In this document: positions 7,677 to 14,215 of the stretch, in pieces
Numbering within the stretch: the first letter of the stretch is position 1
Layout of the letters: each line of letters opens with the position of its first letter
DNA from: Chloroflexota bacterium
Lineage (GTDB): Bacteria > Chloroflexota > Dehalococcoidia > SM23-28-2
Length of the DNA stretch: 15,330 nucleotides
Assembly (NCBI GenBank): GCA_030691665.1
Contig: JAUYDU010000276.1
Location: 1 to 15,330 of the forward strand
Reading direction: 5' to 3'
Program-made: the position numbers and the translations under genes
Notes under the pieces: generated by a model
What the model saw: only the letters and a program-made list of their open reading frames with translations
Told to the model about the DNA's origin: nothing
Database searches by the model: none

Positions 7677-8354
7677 GGGGGTTGGTATCCTTTCCGCCAA
7701 GATCCCCTCTAGGAGAAGCTGCGGATTTGTTCGTAGGATCTCTTCCAGGTCTTTCTCCTCCAGACCGGCGCCCAGCACAATCCGGCGCGCCTGATCTTCG
7801 GTGAGGAAATCGAGGTCGTGGTTGTCGGAGTTCACGACGAGCTTGGCCCCGGCTTGACGAGCTATCCTGGCCACATGGCCGTTGGCCGCTGCATGGCCGG
7901 GCTTGGCGGATAGCTCCAGGAAGATGCCATTGCGGGCGGCGAGCTCCGCCTCCTCGAGAGTGACCAGGCCTGGATGAGCCAGTATGTCCACATCGGTGCA
8001 GCTCACCGCCGCCAGGTTCGTCCCCTTCTCCACCGGCTCCGATACCGTCTCCCCGTGCACCGCCACCACCCACAGCCCCTCCACCTTGGCAGCGCGAGCG
8101 ACCTCGGCCACGGCCGCCGCGGGCACGTGGGTCAGCTCCACCCCCGGCAAGGCTACGATGTCCCAGCGATCGCGGGCCAGGGCGCAGTCCTGGGAAAGCT
8201 CGTCGGCGAAGCGAGAAAGGCTGCCCAGGGCGGAGTGGTCGGTGAGGGCCACCGCCCGATATCCCGCCACGCAAGCCCGCCGAATGAGCTCTATGGGCGA
8301 AAGGGAACCATCGCTGAGGGTGGTGTGGGTATGGAAGTCGTAGATCACAGGCAA
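7671..8354 (-). CDS. PHP-domain phosphoesterase (histidinol-phosphatase-like)
   Basis: The 227-residue product is a compact PHP-superfamily metal-dependent phosphoesterase. Metal-ligand motifs in order are DFHTHT (His8, His10), LTDHS, PGVELTH, VAVHGE, ILAHPG and NSDNHD, so the usual multinuclear site looks complete. Known PHP members hydrolyse phosphomonoesters such as histidinol phosphate, or nucleotides. The substrate here is unknown. There is no signal peptide, so it is probably cytoplasmic. The start is TTG at 8354, with AGGAGAGG shortly upstream on the minus strand; no in-frame ATG fits. It is transcribed away from the inositol-1-phosphate synthase gene across a 472-bp gap. It differs from the other PHP protein of this window in lacking the long C-terminal extension. 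The family is secure, the substrate is not. Confidence 0.88.
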   Translation of the reverse strand: MPVIYDFHTHTTLSDGSLSPIELIRRACVAGYRAVALTDHSALGSLSRFADELSQDCALARDRWDIVALPGVELTHVPAAAVAEVARAAKVEGLWVVAVHGETVSEPVEKGTNLAAVSCTDVDILAHPGLVTLEEAELAARNGIFLELSAKPGHAAANGHVARIARQAGAKLVVNSDNHDLDFLTEDQARRIVLGAGLEEKDLEEILRTNPQLLLEGILAERIPTPR

Positions 8355-8378
8355 AGCCCCTCTCCTACATGCTGCTTA

Positions 8379-8408
8379 AGCATACTAGAGGCAGGGCCAG
8401 TCGGACAA
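8379..8408 (-). promoter_or_regulatory. Promoter candidate for the minus-strand PHP gene
   Basis: On the minus strand TTGTCC (8408-8403) and TATGCT (8384-8379) are separated by 18 bp. The predicted start near 8372 leaves an 18-nt leader containing the Shine-Dalgarno. The -35 match is partial and the site overlaps the left arm of a larger inverted repeat. Confidence 0.4.
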
Positions 8409-8460
8409 TAGATAGAAACGGATGACCGTTCACCACCTATCCGTTTCCCCAGCCCTGCCT
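8389..8460. repeat. Nested inverted repeat upstream of the PHP gene
   Basis: Outer arms AGGCAGGGC (8389-8397) and GCCCTGCCT (8452-8460) are perfect 9-bp complements. Inside them GAAACGGAT (8415-8423) and ATCCGTTTC (8439-8447) form a second perfect 9-bp pair with a 15-nt loop. No coding frame explains the structure. It may be a decayed mobile element (MITE-like), a structured RNA or a regulatory cruciform. Confidence 0.55.
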
Positions 8461-8519
8461 GTCTCCATCCCTGCGTGCCTCAGTTGCCGGCGGACTCAGG
8501 GCCGAGGCCCCACAATCAA

Positions 8520-8580
8520 ATGTAGCGGCGACCATTAGGTCACCACAGCATACATGGAGGCCTAAAGGCCTCCGCTACAT
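8520..8580. repeat. Nested palindromic repeat, MITE-like
   Basis: ATGTAGCGG (8520-8528) and CCGCTACAT (8572-8580) are perfect 9-bp terminal inverted repeats 61 bp apart end to end. The right part contains GGAGGCCT-AA-AGGCCTCC (8556-8573), an 8-bp perfect hairpin. The left part contains an imperfect hairpin (8527-8544, GACC-ATTA-GGTC core). The layout looks like a short non-autonomous repeat unit. Confidence 0.6.
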
Positions 8581-8584
8581 TCGT

Positions 8585-8632
8585 TGAGGGCCTGGGAGCA
8601 GGTTCACAACTGCTACCGCCCTCACTAGGCCC
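8585..8632. repeat. Inverted repeat with two alternative pairings
   Basis: TGAGGGC (8585-8591) pairs with GCCCTCA (8618-8624) and encloses AGCAGGTT/AACTGCT (8597-8604 / 8608-8614, one bulge). GGGCCT (8588-8593) can instead pair with AGGCCC (8627-8632). The two outer pairings are mutually exclusive because they share bases 8588-8591. Confidence 0.4.
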
Positions 8633-8689
8633 TTGGCTACAAAACGCAAAGCATTCTACCGGCAGTTCCTAGTCCTAGAAAGGAGCTAA

Positions 8690-8717
8690 GTGTACGGGAT
8701 GCACTGGACGAGTACAC
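8690..8717. promoter_or_regulatory. Operator-like inverted repeat upstream of the ino1 promoter
   Basis: GTGTAC (8690-8695) and GTACAC (8712-8717) are perfect inverted half-sites with centres 22 bp apart, about two helical turns. The right half-site ends 4 bp before the -35 hexamer of the ino1 promoter. This arrangement fits binding of a dimeric regulator. Confidence 0.35.
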
Positions 8718-8721
8718 AGGC

Positions 8722-8750
8722 TTGTCGCCCTGGGGGAGAAGCGCTACAAT
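8722..8750 (+). promoter_or_regulatory. Sigma-70-type promoter candidate for the ino1 operon
   Basis: TTGTCG (8722-8727) and TACAAT (8745-8750) are separated by 17 bp. The predicted start near 8757 gives a leader of about 70 nt, which supports the downstream TTG at 8827 as the ino1 start rather than upstream ATGs. Confidence 0.5.
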
Positions 8751-8787
8751 GCAGTCGCGAGCGGATATGACTAGAAGGCGCCACCAA

Positions 8788-8802
8788 TCCGCCAGAGGCG
8801 GA
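8788..8802. repeat. 15-bp palindromic mini-element, copy 3, in the ino1 leader
   Basis: TCCGCCAGAGGCGGA is the exact reverse complement of the proS copy at 307-321. Here it is noncoding if ino1 starts at 8827, and would form a 6-bp stem with a 3-nt loop in the mRNA 6 nt upstream of the AGGAGA-like Shine-Dalgarno (8809-8815). Confidence 0.6.
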
Positions 8803-8826
8803 CGCAGAAAGGAGACCTCGACGGCC

Positions 8827-9939
8827 TTGGGGAAGATCAACGTTGCCATTATCGGTGTCGGCAACTGTGCTTCGTCTCTGGTGCAGGGCGTCCACTACTA
8901 TCGCCACGCCGAGGACAACAAGTTCGTGCCGGGGTTAATGCACGTGAACCTGGGCGGCTACCACGTCGGCGACATCGACTTTGTGGCCGCTTTCGACATC
9001 GATGCCAACAAGGTAGGCAAGGACCTGGGGGAAGCCATCTACACCCCTCCCAACAACACCTACAAGTTCTTCGACGTACCCCACCTGGGCGTGCGCGTCC
9101 ATCGCGGCATGACCCACGACGGCCTGGGCAAGTACCTCTCCCAGGTGATCCACAAGGCCCCGGGTTCCACCGACGACATCGTCAAGATCCTGAAGGACAC
9201 CGAGACCCATGTGGTGGTGAACTACCTGCCGGTGGGCACCGAGGAGGGCACCAAGTGGTACGTGGAGCAGGTGCTGGCGGCGGGCTGTGCCTTCGTCAAC
9301 TGCATCCCAGTGTTCATCGCCCGCGAGGCCTACTGGCGGCGGCGATTCGAGGAGCGCAGCCTGCCCCTGGTCGGCGATGACATCAAATCGCAGGTGGGGG
9401 CCACCATTCTCCACCGAGTCCTCACCCGCCTGTTCCGCGACCGCGGCGTGCGCCTGGATCGCACCTATCAGCTCAACTTTGGCGGCAACACGGACTTCCT
9501 GAACATGCTGGAGCGCGAGAGGCTGATGTCCAAGAAGATCTCCAAGACCGGCGCCGTCACCTCTCAGCTCGATTATCAACTAGCCGAGAGCGACATCCAC
9601 GTCGGCCCCAGCGACTACATTCCCTGGCTGCTCGACCGTAAATGGTGCCACATCCGCATGGAGGGGACCGCCTTCGGCGAGGTACCCCTGAACCTGGAGG
9701 CAAAGCTGGAGGTCTGGGACAGCCCCAACTCGGCGGGGGTGGTCATCGATGCCATCCGCTGCTGCAAGCTGGCCCTCGACCGGGGCATCGCTGGCGCCTT
9801 GGAAGGGCCGTCCGCCTATTTCATGAAGTCACCCCCCAAGCAGTTCACCGACGATGAAGCCCGGCGGATGGTGGAAGAGTTCATCCAGGACGAACGGAAG
9901 GAAGGGACAGCCGGGCCACAGCCGGCGCCGCAATCGTAG
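8827..9939 (+). CDS. ino1: Inositol-3-phosphate (myo-inositol-1-phosphate) synthase, actinobacterial type
   Basis: The enzyme converts glucose-6-phosphate to inositol phosphate with bound NAD, in the cytoplasm, and is the entry step to inositol lipids. The 370-residue product starts with the Rossmann motif VAIIGVGNCASSLVQGVHYY and carries HVVVNYLPVGTE, GDDIKSQVGATILHRVL, QLNFGGNTDFLNM, SKKISKT and the EGTAFGEVPLNLEAKLEVWDSPNSAGVV block that shapes the active site. This matches the compact actinobacterial/archaeal type, not the longer eukaryotic one. TTG at 8827 is preferred because homology begins immediately after it and a promoter lies inside the upstream open frame (8722 onward); its Shine-Dalgarno GGAG (8811-8814) is 12 nt away, which is long, so the start is not certain. 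It leads the lipid operon. Confidence 0.93.
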   Translation: MGKINVAIIGVGNCASSLVQGVHYYRHAEDNKFVPGLMHVNLGGYHVGDIDFVAAFDIDANKVGKDLGEAIYTPPNNTYKFFDVPHLGVRVHRGMTHDGLGKYLSQVIHKAPGSTDDIVKILKDTETHVVVNYLPVGTEEGTKWYVEQVLAAGCAFVNCIPVFIAREAYWRRRFEERSLPLVGDDIKSQVGATILHRVLTRLFRDRGVRLDRTYQLNFGGNTDFLNMLERERLMSKKISKTGAVTSQLDYQLAESDIHVGPSDYIPWLLDRKWCHIRMEGTAFGEVPLNLEAKLEVWDSPNSAGVVIDAIRCCKLALDRGIAGALEGPSAYFMKSPPKQFTDDEARRMVEEFIQDERKEGTAGPQPAPQS

Positions 9940-9966
9940 ACGTCGCCGATAGCGCTCGCCCCGCCC

Positions 9967-10857
9967 ATGTGGAAGTACCTCCTGTTCCTGGCGTCCGTCC
10001 ACCTGCTGGGGCGACTGCCCACCCGTGTCCTGTATGTTCTTGCCGCAGTGGCAGGAGATCTGGCTTACCTCTTCGCCAGGCACCTTCGCCGAAACGTGTG
10101 GGACAACATGCGCCACGTGATGGGGCCGAATACCCCCAAGAAGGTGCTGCGCAAGGCGGCGCGCCAGGTCTTTCGCAATACGGCCAAGTACTACGCCGAC
10201 CTTATCCGCCTGCCCCACCTGAACGTGCAGAAGTTCTTCGACCAAAGGCTGATCTACCACGGGCTGGACGAAAATATCCTTCCGGCGCTGAGCAACGGTA
10301 AGGGGGTGATCATCACCAGCGCCCACTTCGGCAACCCCATATTGGCCATCCAGGGCCTATTGCCCAAGGGGCTGAAGGCGACCGTCCTCACCGAGCGCCT
10401 CCAGCCACCAGCGCTCTCGCGTCTGGTGGACAGCCTGCGGTCGAGCCAGGGGCACACCTTCCTGCCGGTGAGCTTCTCGAGCGTCAAGCTCGCCCTGCGC
10501 ACCCTCAAGGCGGGGGGAGTGGTAGGCGTCATGTGCGACCGGGACATCGAGGGAAGGAGCCTGGTTGTGCCCTTCTGCGGCACCCCGACCAGCATGCCGC
10601 TAGGAGCTGTAGACCTGGCGATGCGTACCGGTGCGGCCCTCATCCCCGTCTTTTCCTACAGAAGGAACGGCGGTGCCGTCGAGGTCTTCCTGGAGCCACC
10701 CCTGGAGATGATCCACACCGGCGACCCCCAGGCCGACCTGAAGACCAATGTGCGGCGGCTCCTGGAGCACTTCGAGCCGCACCTGCAAACCGATCCCGGG
10801 CAATGGACCGTGATGGAGGCAGTGTGGGAAGGCGAGAGGGAAACCGATGAGTCGTAG
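9967..10857 (+). CDS. LpxL/HtrB-family lipid acyltransferase, PatA-like, with altered catalytic motif
   Basis: The 296-residue product belongs to the LPLAT family of lipid A/PIM acyltransferases, which move an acyl chain from acyl-CoA or acyl-ACP to a glycolipid at the inner face of the membrane. It has a hydrophobic N-terminus (about 1-38), the TSAHFGN block (His120), the VGVMCDRDIEG...VPFCG block and a final H.....QWTVMEAVW-type end. In mycobacteria the homologous PatA sits in the pgsA-patA-pimA cluster, and the same partners follow here. Family members use an HX4(D/E) dyad; here His120 is followed by F-G-N-P-I, so the acidic position is Ile125. Either another residue acts as the acid or the enzyme is impaired. 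The ATG lacks a clear Shine-Dalgarno. The gene overlaps the next one by 11 nt. Confidence 0.85.
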   Translation: MWKYLLFLASVHLLGRLPTRVLYVLAAVAGDLAYLFARHLRRNVWDNMRHVMGPNTPKKVLRKAARQVFRNTAKYYADLIRLPHLNVQKFFDQRLIYHGLDENILPALSNGKGVIITSAHFGNPILAIQGLLPKGLKATVLTERLQPPALSRLVDSLRSSQGHTFLPVSFSSVKLALRTLKAGGVVGVMCDRDIEGRSLVVPFCGTPTSMPLGAVDLAMRTGAALIPVFSYRRNGGAVEVFLEPPLEMIHTGDPQADLKTNVRRLLEHFEPHLQTDPGQWTVMEAVWEGERETDES

Positions 10858-11626
10858 CGGCGATCTCGCCAAAGCTGACCTCCACGTCCACACGGCCGTC
10901 GGCGACGGCATGGCCGAAGTTCAAGAGCTTCTGGATTATGTCGAGCAGGCAGGCGAACTGTCGGTCATCGCCATCACCGACCACGACAATATCAGGGGAG
11001 CCTATCAGGCGCGGGAGCGGTGGGCGCTAGGGCGCTACAGGTTCGAGGTGGTGTTGGGGGTAGAGGTGACGGCCCTGGAGGGCCACCTGCTGGCCCTGTA
11101 CATAGAGGAGCCCCTGCCCGGCCTGCGACCACTGGTCGAGGTGCTGGAGGCGGTGCATCGCCAGGGCGGCCTGTGCGTCATCCCCCACCCCCTGAGCTGG
11201 CTGACTCGCAGCCTCGGCCAGCGCACCATCGAGCGAGTTATGAGAACAGACAGCGATGGCGTATACTTCGATGGCATAGAGGTAGGCAACGGGACGTTCG
11301 CCGCTCGCCTGAGCGTTAGGAAGGCCATCGAGCTGAACCAGAAGCGCTATCACCTGGCGGAGGTAGGAGGTAGCGACGCCCACTTCCTGGCGGCAGTGGG
11401 TAGCGCCTACACCCTCTTCCCGGGTTCCACCGCCGAGGACCTGCGCCGGGCCATTCTCGCCCGCAAGACCCGAGCCGCCACCGGCCGCCATCCCGGGCCC
11501 CTGGAGATCGGGCCGGGGCAACTGCTGCGCCAGACCTGGCGTGGGCTCACCGTCACCCCCCGCACCCTGGGGTGGGGCCCCACGGCCAAGAGCTTTGTGA
11601 GGCGGATCTTCCCCTTCCTGCCATGA
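10847..11626 (+). CDS. PHP-domain phosphoesterase inside the lipid operon
   Basis: The 259-residue product has the PHP metal-site motifs ADLHVHT (His13, His15), ITDHDN, GVEVTALEGHLLAL, VIPHP, FDGIEVGNG and GSDAH, all intact. After the PHP core comes a basic C-terminal stretch of about 40 residues (LLRQTWRGLTVTPRT...FVRRIFPFLP) that could attach to membrane or partner. It overlaps the acyltransferase by 11 nt and shares ATGA with the glycosyltransferase start, so it is firmly part of the operon. Established knowledge: in mycobacteria PI is made through phosphatidylinositol phosphate, and the phosphatase for that intermediate has not been assigned as far as I know. Inference: this protein is a candidate for that step or for inositol phosphate dephosphorylation. 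Other PHP substrates remain possible. Confidence 0.88.
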   Translation: MSRSGDLAKADLHVHTAVGDGMAEVQELLDYVEQAGELSVIAITDHDNIRGAYQARERWALGRYRFEVVLGVEVTALEGHLLALYIEEPLPGLRPLVEVLEAVHRQGGLCVIPHPLSWLTRSLGQRTIERVMRTDSDGVYFDGIEVGNGTFAARLSVRKAIELNQKRYHLAEVGGSDAHFLAAVGSAYTLFPGSTAEDLRRAILARKTRAATGRHPGPLEIGPGQLLRQTWRGLTVTPRTLGWGPTAKSFVRRIFPFLP

Positions 11627-12774
11627 AGATCGGACTGGTATCGCCCTACGATTTCGCCGTCCCCAGCGGGGTGAACAAGCACGTCTGCCAGCTAGCCGAC
11701 AACTATGCCCGGCTGGGCCACGAGGTGCGGATCATCGCCCCCGCCTCTTGCCGGAACGGCCTCGACCGCGACGACCTCATCGTCATCGGCGAGCGCCCCA
11801 TCGGCCTTCCCGCCGGCGGCTCGGTGGCTCACGTCACCCTCTCTCTGACCCTGGGGCCCAGGGTCGACCGGGTGCTGGCCAGCGAGGGCTTCGATGTCAT
11901 TCACCTGCACGAGCCTTTCGTGCCGCTGCTGCCCTTCCAGTTCCTGCGCCGTTCCCAAGCGACAAACATAGCCACCTTCCACGCCGCCAAAGATGAGGGC
12001 AGACGCTGGTACGCCTACTTTCGCCCGGCGATAGCCATCTGGTGGAAGAGGATCCACGGCAAGATAGCCGTTTCGCCGACCGCCCAGCGCCTGATCAGTC
12101 GCTACTTCCCCGACCGCTACGAGATCATCCCCAACGGCGTGAACTATGCGCAGTTCGCCGCGCCGGTGGCACCCTTCGCCGAGTACAAGGACGGCAAGCT
12201 CAACATTCTCTTCCTGGGCCGCCTGGAGAAACGGAAGGGGCTGCCCTACCTCCTTGAGGGTTACGCCCAGGTCAAGGCCAAGATGCCCGATACCCGCCTG
12301 ATCATCGTCGGGCCCGACGGGGGCATGCGCCCCGGGTGCGAGGCATTCGTGCGCAGAACAGGACTAAAGGACGTGGTGTTCGCCGGCTACGCCTCCGACG
12401 AAGACCTACCCCGCTACTATCAGACGGCCGACGTCTTCTGCGCCCCCAACACCGGCAACGAGAGCTTCGGCCTCATCCTCGTGGAAGCCATGGCTGCCGG
12501 CACGCCCGTCATCGCCTCCCAGATCGAGGGCTTCGCCTACGTGGTCAGCCACGACGTGGAGGGGCTACTGGTGCCTCCCCGTGATTCGAGCGCTCTGGCC
12601 GAAGCCCTGCTCCAGCTCCTGAACGACCCCGATCGCCGCCAGGAGATGGGCCGCAACGGCCAGGCCAAGGCCCAGAACTTCGACTGGGCCCGTATCTCCC
12701 AGCAGGTGCTCTCCTTCTACGAACGGGTCAGGCAGGAAAGGGGGGCGACGCCTGCGGGAGGCGGGGCGCCCTAG
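11623..12774 (+). CDS. pimA: GT4 glycosyltransferase, PimA-like (phosphatidylinositol mannosyltransferase)
   Basis: PimA transfers mannose from GDP-mannose to PI at the cytoplasmic face of the membrane, the first step of PIM synthesis. The 383-residue product begins MKIGLVSPYDFAVPSGVNKH, closely following the PimA N-terminus (PY.F.VPGGVQ.HV) with Gly16 in the donor loop. LGRLEKRKG (Arg200, Lys205) and the E(X7)E motif ESFGLILVE (Glu280, Glu288) supply the usual nucleotide-sugar contacts of GT4 enzymes. ATG at 11623 overlaps the upstream stop in ATGA and is where homology begins. Mannose as donor sugar is inferred from operon company and N-terminal similarity. The last residues (RGATPAGGGAP) look like a non-homologous tail containing a CGCCT/AGGCG inverted repeat (12749-12763). 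Confidence 0.85.
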   Translation: MKIGLVSPYDFAVPSGVNKHVCQLADNYARLGHEVRIIAPASCRNGLDRDDLIVIGERPIGLPAGGSVAHVTLSLTLGPRVDRVLASEGFDVIHLHEPFVPLLPFQFLRRSQATNIATFHAAKDEGRRWYAYFRPAIAIWWKRIHGKIAVSPTAQRLISRYFPDRYEIIPNGVNYAQFAAPVAPFAEYKDGKLNILFLGRLEKRKGLPYLLEGYAQVKAKMPDTRLIIVGPDGGMRPGCEAFVRRTGLKDVVFAGYASDEDLPRYYQTADVFCAPNTGNESFGLILVEAMAAGTPVIASQIEGFAYVVSHDVEGLLVPPRDSSALAEALLQLLNDPDRRQEMGRNGQAKAQNFDWARISQQVLSFYERVRQERGATPAGGGAP

Positions 12775-12786
12775 CGCCAGCCAGGC

Positions 12787-13410
12787 ATGTTCACCCTCCT
12801 GCCCCACACGAACCTCCGCCGCATCATCAAGCCCGTCACCGATCCCATCGTCTTCCTGCTGGCCAAGGCCCACGTCAGCCCCAACGCTCTCACCCTGGTG
12901 GGTGTCCTGGGCAGCGCCGGGGCGGCCGCTCTCCTGGCCAGAGGCGAGTTCCTGGCAGGCGGCATCGTCGTCCTGGCGGCGGGGGCGCTGGACGTGCTCG
13001 ACGGCGCCCTGGCCCGAGCCACCGGCCAGGTGACCCGCTTCGGAGCCGTCTTCGACGCCGTCATGGACCGTGTCTCGGAGGCGGCCGTCCTCTTCGGGCT
13101 CCTCTACTACTACAGCGGCCGCGACGCCCGCCAGGAGGTGCTCCTGATCTTCGCCGCCCTCGCCGGCTCCCTGCTGGTGAGCTATGTGAAGGCGCGGGGA
13201 GAGGCCCTGGGGCTGGAGATACGAGAGGGGATATTCACCCGCGTCGAGAGGGTGATCATCATTGGCGGCGGCTCTATAATAGGCCAGGTGAGGATCGCCC
13301 TCTGGATCCTCGCCGTTCTCGCCAATCTCACCGCCCTTCAGCGCCTGTTTGTGGTCTGGCGCAAGACCCGCGATGGGGTGAACAAGGGGGAGTCCGGTGA
13401 TACCGCTTAA
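12787..13410 (+). CDS. pgsA: CDP-alcohol phosphatidyltransferase, likely phosphatidylinositol phosphate synthase
   Basis: The 207-residue integral membrane enzyme carries the complete CDP-alcohol phosphotransferase signature: Asp69, Asp72-Gly73, Ala76-Arg77, Gly86, Asp90 and Asp94 (DVLDGALAR...FGAVFDAVMD). Hydrophobic helices surround it (about 33-50, 57-68, 97-109, 117-134, 156-175). SYVKARGEALG (132-142) followed by EGIFTRVERV (147-156) resembles the actinobacterial phosphatidylinositol phosphate synthases, where basic residues in this area bind inositol-1-phosphate. With ino1 in the same operon the expected reaction is CDP-diacylglycerol plus inositol-1-phosphate to phosphatidylinositol phosphate. 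Phosphatidylglycerophosphate synthase is the alternative. The ATG is 12 bp after pimA and has only a weak Shine-Dalgarno. The 3' end overlaps the next gene by 14 nt. Confidence 0.87.
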   Translation: MFTLLPHTNLRRIIKPVTDPIVFLLAKAHVSPNALTLVGVLGSAGAAALLARGEFLAGGIVVLAAGALDVLDGALARATGQVTRFGAVFDAVMDRVSEAAVLFGLLYYYSGRDARQEVLLIFAALAGSLLVSYVKARGEALGLEIREGIFTRVERVIIIGGGSIIGQVRIALWILAVLANLTALQRLFVVWRKTRDGVNKGESGDTA

Positions 13411-14215
13411 GGATCAGGAGTTTCTGCGGGAGAGGTTCGGCCGCGAGCTGGTGAATCCGGTGAAGATCGACTTCTTCACCCAGAAGGAGACATCCCTGTT
13501 CGTGCCCGGCCGCCAGCCCTGCCAGTACTGCAAGCCCACCCGCCAGATGCTGGAGGAGCTGGCCGCCCTCACCGACGCAATCAGCTTGCGCCAGCACTTC
13601 TTCGACGAGGACAGGCAGGCCGTCGCCCTCTACCAGGTGGACAGGATACCAGCCATCGTCCTGCACGCCAGCAACGCCGCGCCTACCGGCAGGCAGGGGC
13701 GCTGGCTCAAGTACTACGGCTTCCCCGGCGGCCACGAGTTCGTCACCCTGATCGAGACCATCGTGGACATATCGCGCGGCACCCAATCCCTGAGCGAACA
13801 GGCGCGAAAGCGGCTACGCAAGCTGAAGCAGGACGTACGAATTCAGGTGTTCGTGACGCCGGCCTGCCCCTACTGCCCCCAGATGGCCCGCCTGGCCTAT
13901 CACCTGGCCCTGGAGAATCCGCACGTCACGGCGGAAGTGATCGAGGCGGGCGAGTTCCCCGAGCTGAGCCAGCGCCACCAGGTGCGGGCGGTCCCCACGA
14001 CTGTCATCTCCGCTGGAGGGGGACCCGCCTCCGGCGGGGACGACAAGGTGACCTTCCCCGGCGTCGTCCCCGACAACGTGCTGATGGACATCATCGACCG
14101 GGTGATCCACCCATCGCCCCTGACCGAGACGCCCCCGGAGGGAGGCCCGACAACCTCCACAGCGGAAGCCAAGACCCCCACACGTCGAGGCGGGGGCAAG
14201 ATCATCGTCCCCTAG
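13397..14215 (+). CDS. Tandem thioredoxin-fold protein disulfide oxidoreductase (PDO-like)
   Basis: The 272-residue product has two thioredoxin-fold units, each with an active-site CxxC: C42-Q-Y-C45 and C157-P-Y-C160. Matching cis-prolines lie at RIPAIV (Pro85) and AVPTTV (Pro200). This layout is that of PDO/glutaredoxin-like proteins of thermophiles and Chloroflexota, which shuffle or transfer disulfides, usually in the cytoplasm; no signal peptide is visible. The GTG start is supported by AAGGGGGAG (13384-13392) and overlaps pgsA by 14 nt. There are two insert-like segments, each built on a palindrome: residues 94-103 (AAPTGRQGRW, before YYGFPGGHEF) and residues 206-216 (AGGGPASGGDD). The last 35 residues are Pro/Thr-rich and disordered-looking. 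A link to lipid synthesis is not evident; position alone makes it the last gene of the operon. Confidence 0.88.
   Translation: MIPLKDQEFLRERFGRELVNPVKIDFFTQKETSLFVPGRQPCQYCKPTRQMLEELAALTDAISLRQHFFDEDRQAVALYQVDRIPAIVLHASNAAPTGRQGRWLKYYGFPGGHEFVTLIETIVDISRGTQSLSEQARKRLRKLKQDVRIQVFVTPACPYCPQMARLAYHLALENPHVTAEVIEAGEFPELSQRHQVRAVPTTVISAGGGPASGGDDKVTFPGVVPDNVLMDIIDRVIHPSPLTETPPEGGPTTSTAEAKTPTRRGGGKIIVP
13681..13694. repeat. Imperfect 14-bp palindrome inside the oxidoreductase gene
   Basis: GCCTACCGGCAGGC matches its reverse complement except at one symmetric pair (A/C at positions 5 and 10). It encodes part of the AAPTGRQGRW segment, which looks inserted relative to the usual short turn before the YYGFPGGHEF block. 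It is a different family from the YCCGCC-NNN-GGCGGR elements. Confidence 0.4.
14024..14038. repeat. 15-bp palindromic mini-element, copy 4, inside the oxidoreductase gene
   Basis: CCCGCCTCCGGCGGG has 6-bp arms around TCC and is read as CCC GCC TCC GGC GGG (PASGG, residues 210-214). The codon phase is identical to the proS and truB copies. It lies in a Gly-rich loop after the cis-proline strand, where thioredoxin folds normally have a tight turn. Confidence 0.6.

Noticed and set aside
8690..8770. A 26-codon GTG-initiated upstream ORF with AGGAG in front (8681-8685), possible leader peptide of ino1.
   Set aside because: It overlaps the predicted operator and promoter, so it would not be on the main transcript, and its composition is not peptide-like in any recognisable way.
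8722..8826. Upstream ATGs as ino1 starts (for example 8749).
   Set aside because: The added residues are Arg/Ser-rich and encoded partly by the promoter -10 and the palindromic mini-element; the known family N-terminus begins right after 8827.
12749..12763. CGCCT/AGGCG inverted repeat in the pimA tail as another copy of the mini-element.
   Set aside because: Arms are shorter, the centre is 5 bases and the codon phase differs. At best it is a degenerate relative, so it is not counted.
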